From positions 1 to 27,607 of the forward strand of contig JAJYKH010000002.1 of the NCBI GenBank assembly GCA_021788685.1: 27,607 bases of DNA. The letters are read 5' to 3'. This document shows, in pieces, positions 7,553 to 14,409 of this stretch; position 1 is the first letter of the stretch; every line of letters begins with the position of its first letter. The notes under the pieces are model-generated. The model was not told the origin of the DNA and did no database searches. It was given only the letters and a program-made list of their open reading frames with translations. Source of the DNA: Deltaproteobacteria bacterium. GTDB taxonomy: Bacteria > Desulfobacterota > Desulfobulbia > Desulfobulbales > UBA5123. The position numbers were made by a program, and so were the translations under genes.

Positions 7553-8542
7553 TCACGGCTGTCCTCCTTTTCCCTTCCGGGCCAGAATCTCCCACTCGTA
7601 GATCTTGTCCTGGGCGCTGCGGGCGTCCTTGGCATCGGGCTCAAGCTGCAGGTACTGCTTCATGTAGGCGATGGCCCGTGGGTATCGTTCCATCTGGGCG
7701 GAGAGCAGGGCGAGGTTGAAATACGCCCCCGGATAGGCCACCGGGTCGACATCGAGGGCCGACTGATAGAGATCGATCGCCCCCGCGTAGTCCTTCCGCT
7801 CGCTGAGCGCGTTCGCCTGGACGATAAGCCGCCGCTGCTCCTCGCTCACCGCCGGCTTCACCGCCGCCGCCCGGTACTGGGCCGCCTTCTGCGCGAAATC
7901 GGCTGCGCGCACGCGCTCGCCCGCCTTCATGGCCTGCTGGATGGCGAAGAGGTCGTCGGCAAAGGCCGCCGCGTCGGCCATGGTTTCGAAGTGAAACGAG
8001 ATGCCGCCCGGAAGGGAGACGACGTAGGGGCGCGGGTGGGTGTCCACCTCCCGCTGCGGCCCGCCGGGAAAGGTGACGGAGCCGACGCTGGCGGCCTCGG
8101 GCGGGGTGGTCTCCACCGTGAGCTTCGCGTCCGCCAAGTCGTCAAAGGGAGCGAAAATCTTGCCGTTCACCGTGATGCCATCACGATCGACGGCGTAGCT
8201 CTTGAAAACCGCATACATGGTCCGACCGCTCTCGTCGTTGAAAAGATAGGCCTTGCTGCCCGCGCCCCGGGCCAGGGCCAGCAGGTCCGCCAGGTGGGTG
8301 GCGCTCCCGGTGGTGGGAATCGCCGGATGGCCAACTCCCGGGGACCTCCCGTTCGCCCCGGAGAGCAGCTCCGCGAGGTTTCTCCGCGCCGCCTCGGGGC
8401 TGGCGATCTCGGGCCGAAGCTGAGGCAGATAGGGGCCGACGGCGGCCTCCGGGCCGCCCGGATTGGATGCGGCACAGCCGGAAAGCGCGGCCAGCAACAT
8501 TGCGGCCGCCACGGCGATGAATCCTCTCCTCGCGAAATGCAT
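7553..8542 (-). CDS. TPR-containing lipoprotein, function unknown
   Basis: The protein has 329 residues from the ATG at 8542, which has AAGGAG nine bases upstream. A type II signal peptide ends in LSGC (Cys23), so it should be lipid-anchored. The middle region (about 45-215) is not a family I recognise; it contains a segment (YLFNDESGRTMYAVFKSY) that resembles a small beta domain. The C-terminal part (about 235-315) holds two tetratricopeptide repeats (NALSERKDYAGAIDLYQSAL and NLALLSAQMERYPRAIAYMK), which usually bind proteins. An open frame running on to 8701 crosses tRNA-Pro and is not coding. An envelope assembly or scaffold role is possible but unproven. Confidence 0.82.
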   Translation of the reverse strand: MHFARRGFIAVAAAMLLAALSGCAASNPGGPEAAVGPYLPQLRPEIASPEAARRNLAELLSGANGRSPGVGHPAIPTTGSATHLADLLALARGAGSKAYLFNDESGRTMYAVFKSYAVDRDGITVNGKIFAPFDDLADAKLTVETTPPEAASVGSVTFPGGPQREVDTHPRPYVVSLPGGISFHFETMADAAAFADDLFAIQQAMKAGERVRAADFAQKAAQYRAAAVKPAVSEEQRRLIVQANALSERKDYAGAIDLYQSALDVDPVAYPGAYFNLALLSAQMERYPRAIAYMKQYLQLEPDAKDARSAQDKIYEWEILARKGKGGQP

Positions 8543-8612
8543 GGATTTTGCTCCTTCTGAAATGAATGGACCTCCGGCCCCTGGGCGCTGCGCGTGTCCC
8601 CGGCATTGGGCG

Positions 8613-8648
8613 CAAAAAAAGGGGTTAACCCGATCGGCTAACCCCTCG
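8613..8648 (-). terminator. Rho-independent terminator of tRNA-Pro
   Basis: On the minus strand an 8-bp stem AGGGGTTA/TAACCCCT with a short loop is followed directly by seven T residues (8614-8620). It lies 9 nt beyond the encoded CCA end of tRNA-Pro. Confidence 0.85.
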
Positions 8649-8656
8649 TAAAACAC

Positions 8657-8733
8657 TGGTCGGGACGAGAGGATTTGAACCTCCGACCCCCTGAACCCCA
8701 TTCAGGTGCGCTACCAAACTGCGCTACGTCCCG
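8657..8733 (-). tRNA. tRNA-Pro(GGG)
   Basis: This is a 77-nt cloverleaf with acceptor arms CGGGACG/CGTCCCG, discriminator A and encoded CCA. The anticodon arm CCTGA/TCAGG has the loop ATGGGGT, giving anticodon GGG. The T arm contains GGTTCAAATCC. It is the last unit of the translation-gene cluster, 110 nt downstream of the MerR-type gene, with its own promoter-like sequence and terminator. Confidence 0.97.
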
Positions 8734-8789
8734 ACGCAAGATCTATTTCATTGTAAGTGATGACGACCCGCAGGAGAACGGGCTGCCCT

Positions 8790-8818
8790 TATTTAGCAGG
8801 AGCAGTCCCAGTTGTCAA
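8790..8818 (-). promoter_or_regulatory. Probable promoter of tRNA-Pro
   Basis: On the minus strand a perfect TTGACA (8813-8818) is followed 17 nt later by TAAATA (8790-8795). A second -10-like TACAAT (8750-8755) lies 16 nt ahead of the mature tRNA, with a poorer -35 box. Either could start the tRNA transcript. Confidence 0.45.
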
Positions 8819-8843
8819 GGCAATCCGCCCGGTTGCGGCCGGC

Positions 8844-9191
8844 TCATTTCTCGAGCAGCTTCCTGATCTCCTCCAGCTCGCTCCGGATTTCCTGGAGCAG
8901 GCCATCCGGCTCGGGGACCGCTTCCTCCCCGGGCTCGTCCTTCCCCCGCCGGCCCAGGAGCTTCCTGGCCCCGGCGATGGTGAACCCTTCCTCGTAGAGA
9001 AGCCGCTTGATGGCGAGCGCCGTCTCCACGTCGGCCCGGCGGTAAAGCCGCTGCTTGGAGCCGGCCCGGTGGGGCCGCAGCTCCTTGAATTCCGATTCCC
9101 AGTAACGCAGGACGTGCGGCTCGACGCCGGTGAGCTCGCTCACCTCGCCGATCTTGTAGTAGAGCTTGTCAGGAATGGGGTGCTCGCTCAA
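8844..9191 (-). CDS. MerR-family transcriptional regulator next to ihfA
   Basis: The protein has 115 residues. The N-terminal winged helix-turn-helix (about 10-80) is typical of MerR: YKIGEVSELTGVEPHVLRYW, then the wing and the GFTIAGARKLL helix. The C-terminal part is a short acidic linker and a coiled coil (about 95-115), with no cysteine effector site, so no metal-sensing role is indicated. The start is a TTG at 9191 with GGTGAGGA just upstream. It follows ihfA by 36 nt at the end of the pheST operon, an arrangement common in Proteobacteria, where its target is not well defined. Confidence 0.9.
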   Translation of the reverse strand: MSEHPIPDKLYYKIGEVSELTGVEPHVLRYWESEFKELRPHRAGSKQRLYRRADVETALAIKRLLYEEGFTIAGARKLLGRRGKDEPGEEAVPEPDGLLQEIRSELEEIRKLLEK

Positions 9192-9227
9192 GCGTCCTCA
9201 CCTTTCCTGCCCCCCTTGTGCCGGTCT

Positions 9228-9521
9228 TCAGTTGGCGTTCAGCTTCTCCCGCAGGATCTTGCTGGGCTTGAAGGAGATCATGCTCCGGGGGGCGATCTCC
9301 ATGGAATCCCCAGTCCGCGGGTTGCGGCCCATCCGGGGTGACTTCTTCTTGACGGTAAAGGTACCAAACTGGACGAGTTTGACAAGCTCTTCCGCGAGCA
9401 GCGTCTGCTTAAGACTGGCGAACACGGTGTCCACCAGGTCGCCGGCGCTGCGCTGTGAAAAACCCATCGCCTCGTGAATGGCTTTCGCCAAGTCCTTGCG
9501 GGTGATGTTGGAACGCTTCAC
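9228..9521 (-). CDS. ihfA: Integration host factor, alpha subunit
   Basis: The protein has 97 residues and the full HU/IHF fold: two N-terminal helices (TRKDLAKAIHEAMGFSQ), the central beta sheet with VQFGTFTVKKKSPR, and the DNA-bending arm with GRNPRTGD, whose proline inserts between bases. IHF bends DNA at specific sites for transcription and recombination. The start is a GTG at 9521, two bases after the pheT stop, with GGGAGGG inside the pheT end. The position right behind pheT is the classic one for ihfA, which is why I call alpha rather than HU or beta. Confidence 0.93.
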   Translation of the reverse strand: MKRSNITRKDLAKAIHEAMGFSQRSAGDLVDTVFASLKQTLLAEELVKLVQFGTFTVKKKSPRMGRNPRTGDSMEIAPRSMISFKPSKILREKLNAN

Positions 9522-9523
9522 TC

Positions 9524-11944
9524 TTATCCCTCCCGAAGTTTCGCTTGAAAACGGTCGATGATCATGTCGCTGAGGCGCTGGTGCACCTTGCCCACGGCGC
9601 GGTCGTCCAGGGTGCGGTCGGCCGCCCGGTACGTGACGGCGATGGCCACGCTCTTCCAGCCGGCCTCAATGGACTTGCCCCGATAAACGTCGAACAGCTC
9701 CGCCTCCTCGACCAGGGGCTCGTTGGCCTCCCGGATGGCGGCGATGAGATCGCCGCCGCCCACGTTCTCCGGCACCAGGAAGGCAGCGTCCCACTTGACC
9801 GCCGGGAACTTGGGCAGGGACCGGAAGCCCTTGGGGGCCGGGGCGAGCGCACCCAGGCCGTCGAGATCGAGGTCGAGGAAATAGACCTCCTGCTTGATGC
9901 CGAAGCCCCTGCCCATCTCGGGGGCCAGCCGGCCGAAGCTCCCCAGCTCGCGGCCGTTGCCCGTGAGGCGCATGGAGCTGCCCGGGGCCGCGTAGCTCCG
10001 GGCCAGCGCCTCGGCTTCCAGCCGGACTTCCACCCGGAGCATGGCGAGGACCTGCTCCACCACCCCCTTGAGGTCATACAGGTCAACCGCCGCTTCCCCC
10101 GCATGGAGCCGGGGAGCGCCGGGATGCCTCCGGCCGCTCGCCACGGCCGTGAGCCGCAGCCGTTCCTCGGGCAGGCTCGCCTCGCCGCGGGAGAAGAAGC
10201 TCTTGCCGATCTCGAACAGCCTGATATCGGGGCTTTCGTGGTTGAGGTTGTGGCGAACGTTCTCGAGGAGCCCCGGGAGCAGGGTGGTACGGAGCACGGA
10301 CTGCTCCTCGGCCAGGGGGTTCAGCAGCCGGACGAAGGCCCGGGCCGCGTCGTCGGCTGCGAGGCCCAGCAGATCGCAGTGCTGGGCGGCCACGAAGCTG
10401 TAGTTGATCGCCTCGGAAAAGCCGAGCGAGACGAAGAGGCGGGCCAGCTCCCGGTGCAGCTCCCGCTGCCGGTCCTGGGCCGGAAAGCGCATCGGCACCA
10501 GGGGCAGGGTGGTGGGAATGGTGTTGTACCCTTTGAGGCGGGCCACCTCCTCGATGAGGTCCACCTCCCGCTCCAGGTCCACCCGAAAGCTGGGGGGCCG
10601 AACCATGAGGGTGCCGGCGTCCTTCTCTTCGGCCGCGATTTCGATGGCGTTGAGAGCGGCGGCGATCTCCTTCCGGGTGTATACGGTGCCCAGCAGATCG
10701 TTGGTGCGCGCCACCCGCAGGGTGAGGAGCGGCGGCTCCGGGATCTCCGCCTTCCGGTCGATGCCCCCCGGCACTGGAGTGGCGCCGGCGATTTCCACCA
10801 GGAGCCGGGCCGCCCGCTCCAGGGCCTTGACCGTTCCCTGGGGGTCCACCCCCCGCTCGAACCGGTAGGAGGCCTCGGTGCTCATCTTGAGAGTGCGGGC
10901 GGTGCGGCGGACGCTCACCGGATTGAAGAAGGCGCTTTCAAGGAGCACCCGGGTGGTCGCCGGACCCACTTCGGAATTGGCCCCGCCCATGACTCCAGCC
11001 ACCGCCACCGGCTTTTCGGCGTCGCAAATGAGGAGCATCTCGGGCTCAAGAGTCCGCTCCTGGCCGTCCAGGGTGGCGATCCCCTCCCCCGGCCGCGGCG
11101 TGCGGACAACGATGCGTTGGCCGGCCAGCCGGTCGAAGTCGAAGGCGTGGAGGGGCTGCCCGTATTCGAGCATCACGAAATTGGTGACGTCCACCACGTT
11201 GTTGATGGGCCGCACCCCGACCGCGAGCAGCTGCCGCCGCAGCCACCAGGGCGAGGGGCCGATGGTAATGCCGGTGAGGAGCCGCGCCGCGTAGCGGGGG
11301 CAGGCCACCGGGTCTTCCACCTCCACCCCGAAGGGGACATTGGTGCCGTCGAGCACCGGCAGGTCCGTCTCGGCGACCGGCGACGCCATCTTCCGGCCGG
11401 TGAAGCCCCCCACCTCCCGGGCGATCCCGAGGACGCTCGCGCAGTCGGCCCGGTTGGGGGTGAGGTCCACCTCGATCACGGTGTCCCTGAGGCCGAGGGC
11501 CTCTGCCAGGGGAGCGCCGCTGGCGAGGGAATCCGGCAGCTCCATGATGCCGCCCGCCTCCTCCCCCAGGCCGATCTCCCTGGCGGAGCAGAGCATGCCC
11601 TGGGACTCCACCCCGCGGAGCTTGGCCTTCTTGATGACTAGGCCCGAGGGCAGCTTGGCCCCGGGGAGGGCCACCGCGGTGGTGAGGCCGGCGCGCACGT
11701 TGGGGGCGCCGCAGACGATCTGTTTTTCCTCCGTGCCCACCTCCACCCGGCAGACGGTGAGCTTGTCGGCGTCGGGGTGGCGCTCCACGCCGAGCACCTT
11801 GGCGACCCGGACGTTGTCGAAGGTGGCAAACAGCTCCTCGACCGAGTCGACCTCCAGGCCGGCCATAGTCAGCCGGTCAGCCACCTGGGCGGGGGTGAGG
11901 CCGGGATCGATGTATTGCGTGAGCCAGCTGAAGGTGAATTTCAT
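9524..11944 (-). CDS. pheT: Phenylalanine-tRNA ligase, beta subunit
   Basis: The protein has 806 residues, the normal length. Domains in order: N-terminal segment beginning MKFTFSWLTQYI; tRNA-binding OB domain (about 40-150); B3/B4 editing domain (about 205-390, including YRFERGVDPQGT nearby); B5 DNA-binding-like domain (about 400-470); catalytic-like core (about 475-690); and the anticodon-binding FDX-ACB domain (about 712-805). With PheS it forms the alpha2-beta2 enzyme that charges tRNA-Phe and edits Tyr-tRNA-Phe. It starts 6 nt after the pheS stop without its own clear ribosome site, so its translation is probably coupled. Confidence 0.98.
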   Translation of the reverse strand: MKFTFSWLTQYIDPGLTPAQVADRLTMAGLEVDSVEELFATFDNVRVAKVLGVERHPDADKLTVCRVEVGTEEKQIVCGAPNVRAGLTTAVALPGAKLPSGLVIKKAKLRGVESQGMLCSAREIGLGEEAGGIMELPDSLASGAPLAEALGLRDTVIEVDLTPNRADCASVLGIAREVGGFTGRKMASPVAETDLPVLDGTNVPFGVEVEDPVACPRYAARLLTGITIGPSPWWLRRQLLAVGVRPINNVVDVTNFVMLEYGQPLHAFDFDRLAGQRIVVRTPRPGEGIATLDGQERTLEPEMLLICDAEKPVAVAGVMGGANSEVGPATTRVLLESAFFNPVSVRRTARTLKMSTEASYRFERGVDPQGTVKALERAARLLVEIAGATPVPGGIDRKAEIPEPPLLTLRVARTNDLLGTVYTRKEIAAALNAIEIAAEEKDAGTLMVRPPSFRVDLEREVDLIEEVARLKGYNTIPTTLPLVPMRFPAQDRQRELHRELARLFVSLGFSEAINYSFVAAQHCDLLGLAADDAARAFVRLLNPLAEEQSVLRTTLLPGLLENVRHNLNHESPDIRLFEIGKSFFSRGEASLPEERLRLTAVASGRRHPGAPRLHAGEAAVDLYDLKGVVEQVLAMLRVEVRLEAEALARSYAAPGSSMRLTGNGRELGSFGRLAPEMGRGFGIKQEVYFLDLDLDGLGALAPAPKGFRSLPKFPAVKWDAAFLVPENVGGGDLIAAIREANEPLVEEAELFDVYRGKSIEAGWKSVAIAVTYRAADRTLDDRAVGKVHQRLSDMIIDRFQAKLREG

Positions 11945-11950
11945 GGCGGA

Positions 11951-12961
11951 TCAGAACTGGGCGAGGAAGCGCAGGTCGTTCTCGTAGAAGAGGCGGATGT
12001 CGGTGATGCCGTACTTGAGCATGGCGATCCGCTCGATTCCCAGCCCAAAGGCGAAGCCGCTCACTTCCTCGGGATCGTAACCCACCGCCTTGAAGACCTC
12101 GGGGTCGATCATCCCCGCCCCCAGGATCTCCAGCCAGCCGGTCTCCTTGCATACCCGGCAGCCCTTGCCGCCGCAAATGACGCAGGCGATGTCCACCTCG
12201 GCGCTCGGCTCAGTGAAGGGGAAGAAGCTTGGCCGGAAGCGAACCGCCCCCCCTTCCCCGAACATGCGGGCGATGAAGGTGGTGAGCACCCCCTTGAGAT
12301 CGGCAAACGACACCTTCCGGTCCACCAGGAAGCCCTCCACCTGGTGGAACATGGGGGTATGGGTGATGTCGGAGTCGCAGCGGTAGACCTTGCCCGGGGC
12401 GATCATCCGCAGGGGCGGCTTTTCCCGCTCCATGGTCCGGACCTGCATGGGCGAGGTGTGGGTGCGGAGAAGCAGCGTCTCGTTGATATAGAAGGTGTCA
12501 TGCATGTCCCGCGCCGGGTGGTGGGGCGGGATGTTGAGGGCCTCGAAGTTGTAGTAGTCCATCTCCACGTCGGGCCCTTCCGCCACCGCAAAGCCGAGCC
12601 CGGCGAAGACACCGCACACCTCCTCCATGACCTGGGTGACCGGATGGAGGCGGCCGAAGGGGACCAGCCGGCCGGGAAGGGTCAGGTCTTCCCGGGGACC
12701 GCCCGCGCCGCCGGCCCGGGCGGCCAGCTCCTGGCTCTTCGCCTCGAAGGCGGTCTCCAGCTCCTGGCGGACGTCGTTGGCGAGCTTGCCCAGCCGAGGC
12801 CGCTCCTCGGCCGCGGCCTGGCCCAGCATGCGCATGAGGCCGGTGAGCTGTCCCTTGCGTCCCAGGTACTTGACCCGGAAGGTTTCCAGCTCCCCGGCCT
12901 CCCCGAGCGCCGCCAGGGCGGCCAGGGCCTCGGCTTTCAGGCGGAGAATCTCTTCTTCCAT
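11951..12961 (-). CDS. pheS: Phenylalanine-tRNA ligase, alpha subunit
   Basis: The protein has 336 residues. An N-terminal coiled coil (about 1-85; FRVKYLGRKGQLTGLMR is conserved) binds tRNA. The class II catalytic domain follows, with TSPMQVRTM (motif 2 region), the cysteine-containing CVICGGKGCRVC, GAGMIDPEV and motif 3 GFAFGLGIERIAMLKYGI near the C-terminus. It makes the catalytic half of the enzyme with PheT. The ATG at 12961 lies 22 nt behind rplT; I see no good ribosome-binding site, which suggests coupling or use of an A/G-poor leader. A frame extending to 13081 overlaps rplT and is rejected. Confidence 0.97.
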   Translation of the reverse strand: MEEEILRLKAEALAALAALGEAGELETFRVKYLGRKGQLTGLMRMLGQAAAEERPRLGKLANDVRQELETAFEAKSQELAARAGGAGGPREDLTLPGRLVPFGRLHPVTQVMEEVCGVFAGLGFAVAEGPDVEMDYYNFEALNIPPHHPARDMHDTFYINETLLLRTHTSPMQVRTMEREKPPLRMIAPGKVYRCDSDITHTPMFHQVEGFLVDRKVSFADLKGVLTTFIARMFGEGGAVRFRPSFFPFTEPSAEVDIACVICGGKGCRVCKETGWLEILGAGMIDPEVFKAVGYDPEEVSGFAFGLGIERIAMLKYGITDIRLFYENDLRFLAQF

Positions 12962-12983
12962 GGAAGAGGAAACGGCCCGGGGA

Positions 12984-13340
12984 TCAGGAGAGCTTGTCGG
13001 AGGCCAGCTTGACGACGGACGCGAAGGCCTTGGGATCGAGAATGGCCATGTTGGAGAGGACCTTGCGGTCCAGCTGCACATTGGCCTTCTTCAAGCCTCC
13101 CATGAGCCTGCTGTAGGAAATGCCCAGCTGCTTGGCGGCGGCATTGATCCGGGCGATCCACAGCTTGCGGAAGTCGCGCTTGCGGGTCCGCCGGTCGCGG
13201 TAGGCATAGGTGAGCGCCCGGTCCACCGCCTCGGTGGCGCTCCGGAACAGCCGGGAACGGGCGCCGCGGTAGCCGCTCGCCATCTTGAGAATCTTGTTTC
13301 TGCGCCGACGCGCCTTGAAACCACGTTTGACTCTAGGCAT
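12984..13340 (-). CDS. rplT: Ribosomal protein L20 (bL20)
   Basis: The protein has 118 residues, as in E. coli. It begins MPRVKRGFKARRRRNKILK, with the long basic N-terminal tail that threads into 23S rRNA, followed by the globular domain with RKLWIARINAAAKQLGISYS. AGGAG lies nine bases before the ATG at 13340. In E. coli L20 represses its own operon; a leader hairpin upstream of rpmI here may serve that purpose. Confidence 0.98.
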   Translation of the reverse strand: MPRVKRGFKARRRRNKILKMASGYRGARSRLFRSATEAVDRALTYAYRDRRTRKRDFRKLWIARINAAAKQLGISYSRLMGGLKKANVQLDRKVLSNMAILDPKAFASVVKLASDKLS

Positions 13341-13481
13341 CGGTATGTCTCCTGAGCTGCTTGGTTGGGAACTGATTCGCACTACGGCCCGGCGCCGGCC
13401 CGGGGGCGGCCACCGGTGCTGCAGGTCCTGCGCACGGCTGCCGAGCCGAGGACGGCGGAGGCGGGGCTGCCCGCCGCCGCT
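13341..13481 (-). other. GC-rich spacer between rpmI and rplT
   Basis: These 141 nt are unusually long for the gap between these two genes. They consist largely of short GC-rich inverted segments (for example GGCCCGGCGCCGGCCC). I see no gene. It may form an RNA structure or a processing site; no T-rich terminator is present. Confidence 0.35.
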
Positions 13482-13679
13482 TCACAGGTAGGGGAGGATG
13501 CGCCGGATCCCCTTCAGGTTGGCGCTGTCGACCAGCTCGCCCTTGCGCAGGTTTCTCTTCTGCTTGGTGGTCTTGGTGGTCAGAATATGGCTGGTGAACG
13601 CCTTGGCGCGGGCGATCTTGCCCGTGCCGGTCGCCTTAAACCGTTTGGCCGCCCCGCGGTTGGTTTTCATCTTCGGCAT
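13482..13679 (-). CDS. rpmI: Ribosomal protein L35 (bL35)
   Basis: The protein has 65 residues, beginning MPKMKTNRGAAKRFKATGTG and rich in Lys and Arg, with the family's HILTTKTTKQKRNLRK stretch. It belongs to the large ribosomal subunit. The ATG at 13679 has GGGAGAAG upstream; a frame extending 13 codons further has no support. It is preceded by a possible attenuator. Confidence 0.97.
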   Translation of the reverse strand: MPKMKTNRGAAKRFKATGTGKIARAKAFTSHILTTKTTKQKRNLRKGELVDSANLKGIRRILPYL

Positions 13680-13705
13680 GACATCTTCTCCCGATCTGTA
13701 AGACC

Positions 13706-13751
13706 TGTAAAAAATCAAAAATACGGAAACTCCTCTCCACCGGAAGAGGAG
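13706..13751 (-). promoter_or_regulatory. Possible attenuator/leader hairpin ahead of rpmI
   Basis: On the minus strand a 7-bp stem CTCCTCT/AGAGGAG (13730-13751) with an 8-nt loop is followed by an interrupted T-rich tract (about 13706-13729). This resembles an intrinsic terminator between infC and rpmI-rplT, where L20 control acts in other bacteria. The protein bound is not shown by the sequence. Confidence 0.45.
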
Positions 13752-13796
13752 ATCCTTCGTTCCGTGTCGTGAAAGCCCTCCGGGGAGGCGGCCTTC

Positions 13797-14339
13797 TCAG
13801 CTCTTCGCGCCCACCAGCATGCTCATCTGCCGGCCTTCCAGCTTGGGGGCCTGGATGATGACCGCCACGTCGGCAAGGTCTTCGGCCATGCGGTTGAGCA
13901 CCTCGACGCCCATGGTGTCCGCGTAGACGATCTCGCGGCCCCGGAACCGGAGGGTGATCTTAACCCGGTTCTTCTGCTCGAGGAACTTGCGGATATTTTT
14001 CAGCTTGAAGTCGAGGTCGTGCTTCTCGGTCTTGGGCCGGAGCTTGATCTCCTTGACCTCGATGACCGATTGCTTCTTCTTCGCTTCCTGCTGCTTCTTG
14101 CTCTGCTCGTACCGGTACTTGCCATAATCCATGATCCGGCAGACCGGCGGCTTGGCGGTGGGGGAAACCTCCACCAAGTCGAGGCCCGCCTCCACGGCGA
14201 TGGCCAACGCCTGGCGGGGATGCATCACTCCCAGCTGCTTGCCCTCGTGGTCGATCAACCGGACCTCGTCGGTCCGGATCTGCTCGTTGATCCTGGCGCG
14301 GACCTCCTGCGGGCCCTCGGGTTTCTTCTTGCCTTTAAT
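13797..14339 (-). CDS. infC: Translation initiation factor IF-3, ATT start codon
   Basis: The protein has 180 residues, the same as E. coli IF-3, if translation starts at the ATT at 14337-14339, six bases after GGAGG. N-terminal domain: RINEQIRTDEVRLIDHEGKQ and PPVCRIMDYGKYRYEQ. Basic linker: KKQQEAKKKQ. C-terminal domain: VKEIKLRP, RKFLEQKNRVKITLRFRGRE. IF-3 keeps subunits apart and rejects non-standard start codons, so the rare ATT gives negative feedback, as known for E. coli. No ATG, GTG or TTG lies at a suitable distance from that ribosome site; an open frame to 14426 runs into the end of thrS. Confidence 0.93.
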   Translation of the reverse strand: MKGKKKPEGPQEVRARINEQIRTDEVRLIDHEGKQLGVMHPRQALAIAVEAGLDLVEVSPTAKPPVCRIMDYGKYRYEQSKKQQEAKKKQSVIEVKEIKLRPKTEKHDLDFKLKNIRKFLEQKNRVKITLRFRGREIVYADTMGVEVLNRMAEDLADVAVIIQAPKLEGRQMSMLVGAKS

Positions 14340-14409
14340 GTTGGACCTCCATACGTGGGGGGTTCGATCGCCTCCCGGCACGCCCGGGGAATCAATTAGA
14401 GTAACTGAA

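Noticed and set aside
8543..8701. Upstream extension of the TPR lipoprotein frame
   Set aside because: It crosses the tRNA-Pro terminator and part of the tRNA gene; the signal peptide and ribosome site support the ATG at 8542.
9545..11641. A 698-codon + strand open frame across pheT
   Set aside because: Antisense to an unmistakable pheT of normal length.
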